Shown: positions 42,924 to 52,557 of the stretch, one piece after another
Layout: each line of letters begins with the position of its first letter
Position numbering within the stretch: the first letter of the stretch is position 1
Assembly (NCBI GenBank): GCA_963643225.1
Contig: CAVIIX010000008.1
Location: 1 to 64,000 of the forward strand
Reading direction: 5' to 3'
Source: UBA1258 sp963643225
GTDB lineage: Bacteria > Bacillota > Clostridia > Lachnospirales > Lachnospiraceae
Length of the DNA: 64,000 nucleotides
The notes under the pieces: model-generated
What the model was told of the DNA's origin: nothing
Databases searched by the model: none
What the model saw: only the letters and a program-made list of their open reading frames with translations
Made by a program: the position numbers and the translations under genes

Positions 42924-42932
42924 TGATATAAT
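42924..42932 (+). promoter_or_regulatory. Extended -10 promoter placed for a leaderless mRNA
   Basis: TGATATAAT ends six bases before the ATG at 42939. No ribosome-binding site fits in that space, so the first transcribed base should be at or beside the start codon. Confidence 0.55.
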
Positions 42933-42938
42933 TTTGTT

Positions 42939-43844
42939 ATGGAAAACGAAAAATTATACCTTGTAAAATTTAATGACGAGTTTCTTTTGCACTTTGAAAA
43001 TGACCTCATTTCCTTTATTTCGGAAGCAGAGCTTTCAAAATTGTCTGTAACCGGCAATCCTGTATGCTATGGTAAGGTTGAAGAAGACTATTCAAAGACT
43101 TTTTCTTTATACTTAGCAGACACAGATTTCCCCGTAAAGGCTTTAGAAAATACTAAACTTTTTAAACGTGAAGAAATTTTCATTAAAGAATCCCGTCCCG
43201 GCGATAAATTGTGCCTTAAAGCCATGCTTGAAGGAAATAAAAAAATAGACCTTGTGGTGGTTTATAAAGAGGGCAAGCTTGTAACTGCCTATTCAAGGGC
43301 AAGGATCAATCCCTTTATTGCGTTCTTTAAACACCTTCACACTGTTAACCGTCACAGAAGGCTAGTGCGTCACAGCTGCTTTAAGGTAGGCTTAATATGG
43401 CAGGGGCTTACACACGATTTGTCAAAATATTCCTATACGGAATTTTCAGTAGGCGTAAAATATTATCAGGGCACCCGCAGTCCAAATGTAGCCGAGCGCA
43501 TGACAAAGGGTTATTCCACTGCCTGGCTCCATCATAAAGGCCGCAACCGTCACCATCAGGAATATTGGACAGATTACGACACCGAAACCGGCGAACTTTT
43601 AGCTTTTAAGGAAATGCCCAAAAAATATTTTATTGAATCCATCATGGACAGAATTGCAGCCTGCAAGGTATATCGAGGCTCCACCTACAACGACGGCGCA
43701 GCCCTTGATTATCTTATGACCCGTGATTCAGAAAGCCACATGAACAAAAAGAACCGCGACGACATGATTTTCTTACTGACTATGCTAAAAGAAAAAGGAG
43801 AAAAAGAAACCTTCAGATATATTAAGAAGGTCTATTTAAAGTAA
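42939..43844 (+). CDS. DUF5662 family protein with an N-terminal extension
   Basis: 301 residues. The C-terminal ~170 match DUF5662: HRRLVRHSCFKVGL, LTHDLSKYS near residue 159, WLHHKGRNRHHQEYW near 198 and a late IMDRIAACKVYRG. The clustered His/Asp residues suggest an HD-like metal-binding helical fold, so a hydrolase is possible but unproven. The first ~130 residues are an extra alpha/beta region that I do not recognise. No ribosome-binding site; a strong -10 lies six bases ahead. Repeat A3 follows the stop directly. Confidence 0.75.
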   Translation: MENEKLYLVKFNDEFLLHFENDLISFISEAELSKLSVTGNPVCYGKVEEDYSKTFSLYLADTDFPVKALENTKLFKREEIFIKESRPGDKLCLKAMLEGNKKIDLVVVYKEGKLVTAYSRARINPFIAFFKHLHTVNRHRRLVRHSCFKVGLIWQGLTHDLSKYSYTEFSVGVKYYQGTRSPNVAERMTKGYSTAWLHHKGRNRHHQEYWTDYDTETGELLAFKEMPKKYFIESIMDRIAACKVYRGSTYNDGAALDYLMTRDSESHMNKKNRDDMIFLLTMLKEKGEKETFRYIKKVYLK

Positions 43845-43846
43845 AT

Positions 43847-43991
43847 GTCAATGATATTCGCAATTCGCTTCGCTATGGCTCTACTAAAAGCGGCACTACG
43901 TGCCTTACGAGGTACTGGGCTTGTAACAAAACACCTCGTAGGGTAGCACCCACTGCCTAAAGGCAGTGGGTTTTCTTGAGCTTTTATAAAA
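43847..43991 (+). repeat. Repeat family A, full copy A3
   Basis: Complete element, same orientation as and starting three bases behind the DUF5662 stop codon. Relative to A1 and A2 it has a one-base insertion (GTAGGGTAG) before the terminal hairpin. Confidence 0.88.
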
Positions 43992-44014
43992 GCCGTGGCT
44001 TTAGCCACGGCTTT
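43989..44014. terminator. Bidirectional intrinsic terminator
   Basis: AAAGCCGTGGCT-TT-AGCCACGGCTTT is a perfect 12-bp stem with flanking T/A runs, between the converging DUF5662 and CPBP genes. Confidence 0.88.
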
Positions 44015-44021
44015 CTTGTTT

Positions 44022-44915
44022 TTATTCTGCAATGTTTCCTTCGATTACAGGCTCTTTAATTGGCTCATTATTTACTTGCTCAATGTATGCAGGCTCTTTT
44101 TTAAGAAGCTTATAGCCAAAGAACAAAGCAACGACTGCAAGTACAAAGCATACTACATAGCTTAACCAGTCAGGCATCATACCGCTTCCAAATAAAAGTG
44201 ATACTAAATAGGTGCCGCTGAAATTAAATACAAGGTGACCTATAATTGAAGCCCATAAGGATTTGTATTTTTTATAAACAAGTCCCAATACAAAGCCAAG
44301 AAGTGCTGCATAAATACCCTGGATCAAATTCATATGTGCAATACCGAATAGCACAGCCTGGATAATGTTTGCCACCATGAATTTGTCAGTAAAATCAGAA
44401 GCCCACTTTAAGGTGATGCCTCTAAAGACAATTTCTTCAACAATTGGAGCACATACTAAGGTTAAAATTGTTGAAAGCACCGTCATATCGGCAAGGCCTG
44501 AGCTTTCAATTAAATTATTGTAGCTTTCTAAAAGCGAAGGAGCAAATTCATTTAAAAGTACCAGGCATTCGGATAATAAAAGTTCAACACCGATAAATAA
44601 AACTGCGATTATGCCAACACTCTTTACAGTCATGTGGCCTGTGAAGGTGTTGAATTTTGATTTCATACCCGCAAAATAGATAATCGTAAAAACAATAAAG
44701 GAAACCACTTCAAATATTAATGTAACGGATAATAAAAAGTCTGAGCTCTGAGCAAGTGCCACAAGCTCGGAGATAAGTGATTGAGCATCTGTATTACCGG
44801 TTTTTGCTACCATTTCAACTGCTTTTACAAACATTAATGCGTAAGTAACAATAACGTTAATAAGCAAAAACAAAATAGCAGGCAATAAGGTTTTTAAAAA
44901 TTTTTTAACCTTCAT
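44022..44915 (-). CDS. CPBP family intramembrane metalloprotease
   Basis: 297 residues, eight or so membrane helices. ABI/CAAX protease motifs: APIVEEIVFRG near residue 160 (EEx3R), FGIAHMN near 191 and the last GHLVFNFSG near 230, which together bind the catalytic metal. Such proteases act in the membrane on prenylated or small peptides, or in bacteriocin self-immunity. No bacteriocin gene is near. It lies 32 bases after the AI-2E-type permease. Confidence 0.88.
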   Translation of the reverse strand: MKVKKFLKTLLPAILFLLINVIVTYALMFVKAVEMVAKTGNTDAQSLISELVALAQSSDFLLSVTLIFEVVSFIVFTIIYFAGMKSKFNTFTGHMTVKSVGIIAVLFIGVELLLSECLVLLNEFAPSLLESYNNLIESSGLADMTVLSTILTLVCAPIVEEIVFRGITLKWASDFTDKFMVANIIQAVLFGIAHMNLIQGIYAALLGFVLGLVYKKYKSLWASIIGHLVFNFSGTYLVSLLFGSGMMPDWLSYVVCFVLAVVALFFGYKLLKKEPAYIEQVNNEPIKEPVIEGNIAE

Positions 44916-44947
44916 AAATTAAAATCCCCTCTTCCTAAGGTCAAGCC

Positions 44948-46120
44948 TTATTTTTCATCCATTGTATCTGATTTACCAGCCTCAGGCAATCTCCTGAATG
45001 CATAAATACCATCCCATAAAATTCTGATTGAGCAAATTAAACTTGCAAATAAGCCTTCCTCGTACAAAGAAATTATTATCATGGCAATGGGAACCGCAAT
45101 AACCATTCCGAATACTCCGATTGCCTTGTAACCGATAAATAAAAATACAAGTGTAGGAAGTGGTGCCATACCCACGTTGTCGCCTACGTATTTTGGCTGT
45201 ATAAGCTGTCTCACCAGCTGACCGATTCCCCAGGTGATAAGCATGCCTGCTGCCAGCAGGTATTCTCCGTTTATAATGTAGATAACACCCCATGGCACCA
45301 TTATAAGACCTGCCCCAAAGAAGGGAAGAAAATCCAAAAATGCAATGCCAAGAGCAATGATAATCGCAAAATCAACTCTGCATAAAGCAAGGCCGATAAC
45401 CGTAATTAAATATACCCAGCATTCTATCTGAAGCTGTGCCTTAAAATAACCGCCGATGGCGTTTTTTAAGCCTCTGCCTGCAGCCTCGACTTTATCATAG
45501 ACGCTTACGGGAAGCCATTTTTTAAGACCTTCCTTTAATTCTGCATGGTCTACGGTAAAGAAATATGCAGAAAGCACACACATGATAATTCCTATCAGCG
45601 CGTTTGCCACACTGCCAATGCCTGAAGAAATGCCTGCAACAAGGTTTGAGCCTGCATCGGAAGAGCCAAGAAACGTCACAAAATTCTTTACTGAATTCTC
45701 AATAGATGCGCCGAAATCATTTAAAGAATCTCTCATATCGTCTGGCAGATTTGAAAACGTTTCATTAAAGTTTTCACCAAGTGTATCAAAGGTCTTCTGC
45801 CAGGAATTCCAGTAATCGGGAATTGCTTCCACAAGCCCGATACCCTGATTTATCAAAAATGCAATTATTCCATAGCCTGTTGCTAAAATTATTGCAATCA
45901 ACAGCACGATAACTACTGCAGAAGAAGCTTTTTTCTTAAATTTAATTTTTCTTTCGAAGAAATTTGCAATAGGATGGGCAATTGCTGATACAATCCAGCC
46001 GATTACAAAGGGCAGGAAATATAACAGCACCTTCGGCAAAAGAAAAATGCATAAAAGAATTGCGAGTACATAAATTATAATGTTTACTGAAGCTTTAATA
46101 TAAAGTGTAGATTTTTTCAA
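44948..46120 (-). CDS. AI-2E family transporter (YtvI/PerM type)
   Basis: 390 residues with about eight membrane helices. The C-terminal block GAGLIMVPWGVIYIINGEY and QLIQPKYVGDNVGMAPLPTL are family signatures. Despite the family name, most members are not autoinducer exporters; some are Na+/H+ antiporters or of unknown function. A large extracytoplasmic region lies around residues 90-150. Follows engB by 18 bases. Confidence 0.88.
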   Translation of the reverse strand: MKKSTLYIKASVNIIIYVLAILLCIFLLPKVLLYFLPFVIGWIVSAIAHPIANFFERKIKFKKKASSAVVIVLLIAIILATGYGIIAFLINQGIGLVEAIPDYWNSWQKTFDTLGENFNETFSNLPDDMRDSLNDFGASIENSVKNFVTFLGSSDAGSNLVAGISSGIGSVANALIGIIMCVLSAYFFTVDHAELKEGLKKWLPVSVYDKVEAAGRGLKNAIGGYFKAQLQIECWVYLITVIGLALCRVDFAIIIALGIAFLDFLPFFGAGLIMVPWGVIYIINGEYLLAAGMLITWGIGQLVRQLIQPKYVGDNVGMAPLPTLVFLFIGYKAIGVFGMVIAVPIAMIIISLYEEGLFASLICSIRILWDGIYAFRRLPEAGKSDTMDEK

Positions 46121-46138
46121 AATAAATTCCCCTTTTAT

Positions 46139-46759
46139 TTATTTCAAAGATACCGGCTCCTTAACCTCTTCACCGGTTCTAAGAATTTCATCCATAATAT
46201 TATATACTTCCTCTCTTCCCTGTTTATTAAGAGCAGAGAAGGGAATCATGACAGTGCCCTTTTTGCATTTAAGCTTGTCACGAATGATTTTTAAATTTTT
46301 CTGTGTGGCACCCTTACTGATTTTGTCAGCCTTGGTGCATATTATTATAGGGTCATAGCCGTTTGCCGCAATCCAGTCATACATCATTACATCATTACCG
46401 GAAGGCTCGTGACGGATGTCGATAAGCAAAAAAACTGCCTTTAACTGTTTTGAAGTGCGCAGATATTTTTCAATCATCCTGCCCCATTTTTCGCGCACTG
46501 ACTGACTCACCTGGGCATAACCGTAACCGGGAAGGTCCACAAGATACATTTCTTTATTTAAATTATAAAAATTGATTGTCTGGGTTTTCCCAGGGCTTGA
46601 ACTGGTACGGGCTAAGGATTTCCTGTTCATTATCGCGTTTATTAAAGAGGATTTTCCTACGTTACTCTTTCCTGCAAAGGCAATTTCCGGAAGAGTGTTT
46701 TCCGGAAGCTTACTTGTAATACCGCACACTGTTTCAAGCTCAGCTGTTTTTATTTTCAT
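46139..46759 (-). CDS. engB: Ribosome biogenesis GTP-binding protein EngB/YsxC
   Basis: 206 residues. G1 AGKSNVGKSSLIN near residue 31, G2 Thr in the SSPGKTQTIN loop, G3 DLPGYGYA near 75, G4 TKADK near 142 and G5 SALNKQG. A GTPase needed for 50S subunit assembly. Its ATG overlaps the stop of lon by four bases, a conserved lon-engB pairing. Confidence 0.97.
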   Translation of the reverse strand: MKIKTAELETVCGITSKLPENTLPEIAFAGKSNVGKSSLINAIMNRKSLARTSSSPGKTQTINFYNLNKEMYLVDLPGYGYAQVSQSVREKWGRMIEKYLRTSKQLKAVFLLIDIRHEPSGNDVMMYDWIAANGYDPIIICTKADKISKGATQKNLKIIRDKLKCKKGTVMIPFSALNKQGREEVYNIMDEILRTGEEVKEPVSLK

Positions 46760-49056
46760 ACAAGCGCATGCTCCAATACTTCTGCCATACCGGAAACATA
46801 AATTATTTCACAGCCTGACTTTATTTCTTCTGATATTTCATCTACATCCGGTTTGTTTTCTTCAGGCACCAAAATTGTCTTAATGCCTGCAGTTTTGGCA
46901 GCTAAAATTTTCTCTTTAAGACCGCCGATTGGAAGTACTCTTCCTCTAATAGTAATTTCACCTGTCATTGCAAGGTTTCTGCTTACGGGAATACCTGTAA
47001 TTGCAGAAAGCACAGCAGTTGCCATGGTAATGCCTGCAGAGGGACCGTCCTTTGGAACGGCGCCTTCCGGAATGTGAATATGAATGTCATTTTCTTTAAA
47101 AAATTCAGGATCGATTTTATATTTTTTAGCTACACTTCTGATATAGCTTAAGCCTGCCACTGCCGATTCCTTCATAACATCACCCATCTGGCCCGTTAAT
47201 TCAATTTCACCCTTACCAGGCATAACATTTACTTCGATAGAAAGGGTGGTGCCTCCGACTGAAGTCCAGGCAAGACCTCTTACAATACCCACCTCATCCT
47301 TTTTATTTTTGGATTCAACCCTGTATTTTTCTTTACCTAAAAATTCTTCAAGATTTTTAGCACTGACTATAACCTTCTGAGTACCCTTTTCAAGAATTTC
47401 TCTGGCTGCCTTTCTGCAGATTTCATCGATTTTTCTTTCTAATTCTCTTACGCCCGCTTCCTTTGTATAGCTTTCGATAATTTTCTTAATGGCTCCATCG
47501 TTAATGCTTATCTGTTTATATTTTAAGCCGTTCTTCTCATACTCTTTTTTAAGTAAATATTCTTTGGCGATATGGAATTTTTCGTTTGCCGTATAAGAAG
47601 ACACCTCGATGATTTCCATACGGTCGTATAAGGGTCTTGGAATATCGCTTGCACAATTGGCGGTTGCGATAAACAAAACCTCTGATAAATCAACAGGAAT
47701 GCCCACATAGTGGTCCTTAAAGCGGGAATTCTGTTCTGAATCAAGCACTTCCAATAACGCTGAGGATGTGTCACCCTTAAAATCACTTGAGGATTTATCG
47801 ATTTCATCAAGCAAAATAAGAGGATTTTTAACTCCTGCCTGCTTTAAGCCTGCAACAATGTTACCGGGCATTGCCCCTACATAGGTACGTCTGTGGCCTC
47901 GGATTTCGGCTTCATCCTTCACACCCCCCAGGCATATGCGCACATATTTTTTATTAAGGGCATCCGCAATGCTTTTTGCAATGGAAGTTTTTCCGGTGCC
48001 AGGAGGCCCCACAAGGCATATAATTGGACTTTCACCTTTTGAATTAAGTGACCTGACGGCTAAAAATTCAAGGACTCTTTCCTTTACCTTTTCAAGGCCG
48101 TAATGGTCTCTTTCAAGAATTTCTCTTGCATGGGCAAGGTCTGAATTATCTTCGCTCATTTTATCCCATGGAAGTTCCAAAAGTGTCTCTATATAGCCTC
48201 TTGACACACTTGCTTCAGCGCTTGAAGTTCCAAGAGATGAAAGACGTTTTATTTCCTTCTTTATTTTTTCTTTCACTTCAGCCGGTGCCTCAAGCTTCTC
48301 AAGCTCAGTTAAAAATTCTTCTTCCTCGCTTGCTGCGTCGTCACCAAGTTCCTTCTTAATGGCACTTAACTGTTCTCTTAAATAATATTCCCGCTGATTT
48401 TTTGAAACGTTTTCACTGGTACGTTTCTTTAAATCTGCCTGAATTTTCAGTACCTCTATTTCATCCCCGATAATTTTTATTAAATGCTCATATCTTTCTT
48501 TTATATCAAGCGTCTGTAATAAGGAATTTTTTATTTCAAACGGAAGGGGCATATTTCCTGCTATTTCATCACACAGTTCTCCCACCTTTACAGTGTCGGT
48601 AAAATGTCTTGAAACCGCACGGCTTACCTTTTGATTATGCATACAGTAATTCATGTAGCCTTCCCGAAGGTTTCTAAGCATTGCTTCATTTTCAAAGCGT
48701 TCGAAATTTTCTTCAGCCTCGTTTATTTCAGTAGCCAAAACCTCTGTTAAGGCCTTATTTGCAAAATTTACAAGTCTTCCTCTGCCCATACCTTCCAGCA
48801 TCAGTTGAATTGAATGGTCCGGAAGCTTGTTTATCTGTCTTATATGTGTAATTATGCCGATTTCGTAAAGAGCCTCAAGGCACATCTTTGTTTCAGGCTT
48901 TATCTGACCTGCTACAAACACAAGCTGGTCGTTACGCATGGCTTCCTCGCAGGCTCTTGCAACCGACGGCTTTATAATTGAAAAATTCACCATCATGCCC
49001 GGCATCACCACCACGTCTCTTACCACAATCACAGGCATTTTTTTATTTTCTTCCAT
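46756..49056 (-). CDS. lon: ATP-dependent protease Lon
   Basis: 766 residues, LonA type. N-terminal substrate-binding domain (1-200) with helical linker; AAA+ domain with GPPGTGKTSIAKS near residue 350; C-terminal protease domain with catalytic Ser in PKDGPSAGIT near 673 and Lys in GGLKEKIL near 715. Degrades damaged and regulatory proteins in the cytoplasm. No CIRCE or CtsR site was noticed upstream. GAGGTGAGG-type ribosome-binding sequence precedes the start. Confidence 0.97.
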   Translation of the reverse strand: MEENKKMPVIVVRDVVVMPGMMVNFSIIKPSVARACEEAMRNDQLVFVAGQIKPETKMCLEALYEIGIITHIRQINKLPDHSIQLMLEGMGRGRLVNFANKALTEVLATEINEAEENFERFENEAMLRNLREGYMNYCMHNQKVSRAVSRHFTDTVKVGELCDEIAGNMPLPFEIKNSLLQTLDIKERYEHLIKIIGDEIEVLKIQADLKKRTSENVSKNQREYYLREQLSAIKKELGDDAASEEEEFLTELEKLEAPAEVKEKIKKEIKRLSSLGTSSAEASVSRGYIETLLELPWDKMSEDNSDLAHAREILERDHYGLEKVKERVLEFLAVRSLNSKGESPIICLVGPPGTGKTSIAKSIADALNKKYVRICLGGVKDEAEIRGHRRTYVGAMPGNIVAGLKQAGVKNPLILLDEIDKSSSDFKGDTSSALLEVLDSEQNSRFKDHYVGIPVDLSEVLFIATANCASDIPRPLYDRMEIIEVSSYTANEKFHIAKEYLLKKEYEKNGLKYKQISINDGAIKKIIESYTKEAGVRELERKIDEICRKAAREILEKGTQKVIVSAKNLEEFLGKEKYRVESKNKKDEVGIVRGLAWTSVGGTTLSIEVNVMPGKGEIELTGQMGDVMKESAVAGLSYIRSVAKKYKIDPEFFKENDIHIHIPEGAVPKDGPSAGITMATAVLSAITGIPVSRNLAMTGEITIRGRVLPIGGLKEKILAAKTAGIKTILVPEENKPDVDEISEEIKSGCEIIYVSGMAEVLEHALV

Positions 49057-49130
49057 ATCCTCACCTCACTAATAAGATGATACCCTATTTTCATTAAAAA
49101 AAGTATAATATTTTCCTTAAATCGCATTGC

Positions 49131-49181
49131 TTAAGAACACCCACCGCATAAAAGCAGTGGGTGTTCTTAAGCTTTTATAAA
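49131..49181 (+). repeat. Repeat family A, terminal hairpin copy A5
   Basis: TTAAGAACACCCAC pairs with GTGGGTGTTCTTAA around a partly decayed inner stem, followed by the AGCTTTTATAAAA tail. Outer arms differ from those of other copies but are fully complementary. It lies between clpX and lon. Confidence 0.75.
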
Positions 49182-49183
49182 AA

Positions 49184-49208
49184 GAGCATATCAGATTCCG
49201 ATATGCTC
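49184..49208 (-). terminator. clpX intrinsic terminator
   Basis: GAGCATATC and GATATGCTC form a perfect 9-bp stem with a seven-base loop; on the minus strand it is followed by TTTTTAT. Located 12 bases after the clpX stop. Confidence 0.88.
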
Positions 49209-49219
49209 CATAGCCTGTC

Positions 49220-50479
49220 TTATTTTTTAGCTTTGCTTTTGTGCTGTACAATGGGCTTTGCGTTGCCGGTGATGCATTCCTTTGTAACAACACATTTTTT
49301 AATTGAAGGATCTGAAGGAATGTCGTACATAACGTCCATCATGACATCTTCCATAATAGAACGTAAGCCTCTTGCACCGGTCCTTCTCTCCATTGCCTTA
49401 TTGGCAATTTCCAAGATGGCATCCTCTTCAAATTCAAGCTCTACGTTGTCCATTTTGAAAAGCTTTTTGTACTGCCTGATAAGTGCATTCTTAGGCTCCT
49501 TTAAAATTCTTACCATTGCCTCTGTATCAAGTCCGTCCAAAGAAACATTGATAGGCACACGGCCTACAAATTCAGGAATAAGACCGAATTTGATTAAATC
49601 CTGAGGAGTAACCTCTTTAAAGATTTCTCCTACTTCTCTTGTGGACTTTTTGGCAACGGGTGAATTAAAGCCAATAGAGCTCTTATCAAGTCGCGCTTCA
49701 ACAATCTTTTCAAGACCATCGAAGGCTCCGCCACAGATAAATAAAATGTTGGTGGTATCTATGGGAATAAGCTCCTGGTGTGGATGCTTACGGCCACCCT
49801 GAGGGGGCACATTTGCTTCCGTACCTTCAATAATTTTTAAAAGCGCCTGCTGCACGCCTTCACCTGATACATCACGGGTGATGGATACGTTTTCGCTCTT
49901 TTTTGTAATTTTATCAATTTCGTCGATGTAGATGATGCCGTGGGAGGCTCTTTCCACATCGTAATCGGCAGCCTGAATCAGCTTTAAAAGAATATTTTCA
50001 ACGTCTTCACCTACGTAGCCGGCTTCCGTCAAGGTTGTGGCATCGGCAATAGCGAAGGGCACATTAATAATCTTTGCAAGGCTCTGGGCAAGATAGGTCT
50101 TGCCTGAACCAGTGGGACCTATCATAATGATGTTTGATTTCTGAAGCTCAACCTCATCATCCTTGTCCCTGCCTGAAAGTATTCTCTTATAGTGGTTGTA
50201 AACGGCAACCGACAAAACCTTTTTAGCACTCTCCTGTCCGATAACGTAATCGTCCAGAAAGCTTTTTATTTCGGCAGGCTTTAAAAGCTTGATATCATCA
50301 TATGCGTCGCCTTTAATCCTGTTCTCTTCCAGCTCCTCTTCGATAATATCCATGCATATGTCTACACATTCGTCACAGATATACACGTCGTTGGGACCGG
50401 CAATAAGCTTTTGCACCATGTCCTGTGTCTTTCCGCAGAAAGAACAGCACTTGGGACCATTATTGGATATTCTCGCCAT
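49220..50479 (-). CDS. clpX: ClpX, ATPase subunit of the ClpXP protease
   Basis: 419 residues. N-terminal zinc-binding domain (CSFCGK ... CDECVDIC, residues 12-42); Walker A GPTGSGKTYLAQ near 120; Walker B IYIDEIDKI; sensor and pore segments following; C-terminal domain with RGLRSIMED. Unfolds tagged substrates and feeds them to ClpP. It starts 24 bases after clpP. Confidence 0.97.
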   Translation of the reverse strand: MARISNNGPKCCSFCGKTQDMVQKLIAGPNDVYICDECVDICMDIIEEELEENRIKGDAYDDIKLLKPAEIKSFLDDYVIGQESAKKVLSVAVYNHYKRILSGRDKDDEVELQKSNIIMIGPTGSGKTYLAQSLAKIINVPFAIADATTLTEAGYVGEDVENILLKLIQAADYDVERASHGIIYIDEIDKITKKSENVSITRDVSGEGVQQALLKIIEGTEANVPPQGGRKHPHQELIPIDTTNILFICGGAFDGLEKIVEARLDKSSIGFNSPVAKKSTREVGEIFKEVTPQDLIKFGLIPEFVGRVPINVSLDGLDTEAMVRILKEPKNALIRQYKKLFKMDNVELEFEEDAILEIANKAMERRTGARGLRSIMEDVMMDVMYDIPSDPSIKKCVVTKECITGNAKPIVQHKSKAKK

Positions 50480-50502
50480 CCTGGTGTTCTCCCAAAATAT
50501 GA

Positions 50503-51087
50503 TTAGTTGTGGCTCTTAATAACCTCATCAATAAGACCGTAAGCCTTAGCCTCATTCGCTGTCTTCCAGTTATCACGCTCAGTATCGGCGCATACCTCTT
50601 CGTATGGCTTTCCTGTATTTTCAGAAAGGATTCTGTTTAATTTTTCCTTGGTCTGTAAAATATGCTTTGCCGCAATTTCGATTTCAGTTGCCTGGCCCTG
50701 AGCACCGCCTAAGGGCTGATGAATCATGATTTCGGCATTGGGAAGAGCATATCTTTTTCCCTTTGCACCGCCCGCAAGAAGAAAAGCTCCCATGGAAGCT
50801 GCCATGCCGATGCAGGTGGTAGATACATCACACTTTACAAACTGCATTGTGTCATAAATTGCCATGCCGGCTGTAACTGAACCGCCTGGGGAATTGATGT
50901 ATAAATGAATATCCTTTTCAGGATCTTCTGCTTCAAGGAAAAGTAACTGAGCCACTACAAGGCTTGCGGTTACATCATTTACCTCTTCACCTAAAAATAT
51001 AATTCTTTCTTTTAATAATCTTGAGTAGATATCGTAGGAGCGTTCACCTCTGCTGGTCTGCTCAATGACATAAGGTACTAAACTCAT
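50503..51087 (-). CDS. clpP: ClpP protease subunit
   Basis: 194 residues, standard length. Catalytic Ser98 in GMAASMGAFLL, His in IMIHQPLGG near 122, Asp in ERDNW near 171. LVPYVIEQTSRGERSYDIYS is the axial-loop start. Tetradecameric serine protease. Lies between tig and clpX. Confidence 0.98.
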   Translation of the reverse strand: MSLVPYVIEQTSRGERSYDIYSRLLKERIIFLGEEVNDVTASLVVAQLLFLEAEDPEKDIHLYINSPGGSVTAGMAIYDTMQFVKCDVSTTCIGMAASMGAFLLAGGAKGKRYALPNAEIMIHQPLGGAQGQATEIEIAAKHILQTKEKLNRILSENTGKPYEEVCADTERDNWKTANEAKAYGLIDEVIKSHN

Positions 51088-51128
51088 AGAATACTCCCTT
51101 CTGCCTTTAAGGCCTTTCCGATTTATTC

Positions 51129-52412
51129 TTAAGCTTCTTTTGCATTCTCCACTACAAATTCAACAGCCTTCTTTATAGCTAAATCTTCCATAATCTGCTT
51201 CTTTGCGTTGTCGTCCAGCATTTCCTTGATCTTATCAAGCTCCATATGGTAATTTTCGGCCATGCGTTCAAGTTCCTTATTAAAGTCTTCTTCTGAAGCT
51301 TCAATGTTTTCAGCCTTTACAACACCTTCAAGTACAAGTCTTGATTCAATACGCTTCTTGGCATTGGGCTCAACCTGTTCCATAAGCTTTTCAGCTGTAA
51401 GACCGGTGAACTGGAAATACTGTTCCATGGAAAGTCCACTCTGCTTAATATTCTGAGCAAAGTCCTGAATCATCTGGCGCTTCTGGGTGTCAAGCATTGC
51501 AGCGGGAATTTCGATTTTAGAAGCCTCTATGATAGCTTCGATGACTTCATCTTCCTTCTTGTTCTTGGCATCTTCAGCCTTCTTCTCTTCTAAGTTCTTA
51601 ACGGTAGCAGCCTTGTATTCATCAAATGTATCGTATTCTGATACTTCGCTTGCAAATTCATCATCAAGCTCTGGAAGCTCCTTTTCCTTAACTTCCTTAA
51701 CTGTGCACTTAAATACTGCTTCCTTGCCCTTTAAGTCATCTGCGTGATAATCCTCAGGGAAGGTAACCTTTACTTCTACTTCCTTGCCGATTTCAGCACC
51801 GATTAACTGCTCTTCAAAGCCGGGAATGAAAGCCCCTGAACCAATTGTAAGAGGGTAGTTTTCACCCTTGCCGCCTTCAAAAGCAGCACCGTCAACAAAG
51901 CCTTCAAAATCGATAACTGTTTCGTCTTTATCCTTAACAGGTCTCTCAACGGAAATGCTTCTTGCAGAATTTTCTCTTTCTTTTTCGATAACAGCCATAA
52001 CTTCATCGTCTGTAACAGCTGTATCAGCCTTTGCTACCTTAACGCCCTTGTATTTACCAAGCTTGATTTCTGGCTTCAGGGCAACTGTAGCAGTGAAGAT
52101 GAAGGGCTTGCCTGCTTCGATCTGTACTACATCGATTTCCGGAGAAGAAACAATTTCTTCACCACATTCATCATATGCCTTGCTGTATGCATCGGGAATA
52201 AGTTCATTGGCAGCATCTTCATAGAATACTTCCTTGCCGTACATCTTTTCAATCATCTGACGGGGAACTTTACCCTTTCTGAAACCGGGAACGCTGATCT
52301 TATTTTTGTTCTTATGATAAGCCTTCTCGATTGCCTTCTCTAATTCAGAAGCATCGACTTCAATTGTAAGTTTAGCCATGCTGTTTTCTAACTTTTCTAC
52401 AGTAACGCTCAT
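51129..52412 (-). CDS. tig: Trigger factor
   Basis: 427 residues. N-terminal ribosome-binding domain with the signature VPGFRKGKVPRQMIEKMYG near residue 40; central FKBP-type prolyl isomerase domain (about 160-245, with DFEGFVDGAAFEGG); C-terminal helical chaperone arms. Binds nascent chains at the ribosome exit. First gene of the tig-clpP-clpX run, with its own promoter and an AAGGAGG ribosome-binding site. Confidence 0.97.
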   Translation of the reverse strand: MSVTVEKLENSMAKLTIEVDASELEKAIEKAYHKNKNKISVPGFRKGKVPRQMIEKMYGKEVFYEDAANELIPDAYSKAYDECGEEIVSSPEIDVVQIEAGKPFIFTATVALKPEIKLGKYKGVKVAKADTAVTDDEVMAVIEKERENSARSISVERPVKDKDETVIDFEGFVDGAAFEGGKGENYPLTIGSGAFIPGFEEQLIGAEIGKEVEVKVTFPEDYHADDLKGKEAVFKCTVKEVKEKELPELDDEFASEVSEYDTFDEYKAATVKNLEEKKAEDAKNKKEDEVIEAIIEASKIEIPAAMLDTQKRQMIQDFAQNIKQSGLSMEQYFQFTGLTAEKLMEQVEPNAKKRIESRLVLEGVVKAENIEASEEDFNKELERMAENYHMELDKIKEMLDDNAKKQIMEDLAIKKAVEFVVENAKEA

Positions 52413-52458
52413 TTATTTAAACCTCCTTGATGGCATAATCAGCCGTAATCATCAAGAC

Positions 52459-52487
52459 ATTATATCACGCACCTTCAGGCTTATCAA
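52459..52487 (-). promoter_or_regulatory. tig promoter
   Basis: Minus strand TTGATA, 17 bases, TATAAT, about 50 bases before tig. Confidence 0.85.
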
Positions 52488-52497
52488 GAAAAAAAAT

Positions 52498-52526
52498 GGG
52501 GAGCCCGGGAAAATCCCGGACCCCCC
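52498..52526 (-). terminator. Terminator of the sugar ABC operon
   Basis: GGGG-T-CCGGGA and TCCCGGG-CTCCCC pair with small interruptions, followed on the minus strand by ATTTTTTTTCTT. It separates the permease gene from the tig promoter, whose -35 follows closely. Confidence 0.82.
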
Positions 52527-52557
52527 TATAGCGAGAAGAAAAAGTCATCCGATTTAA

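Noticed and set aside
43832..44032. 66-residue minus-strand ORF
   Set aside because: Lies entirely across repeat A3 and the adjoining terminator, on the strand opposite to the element.
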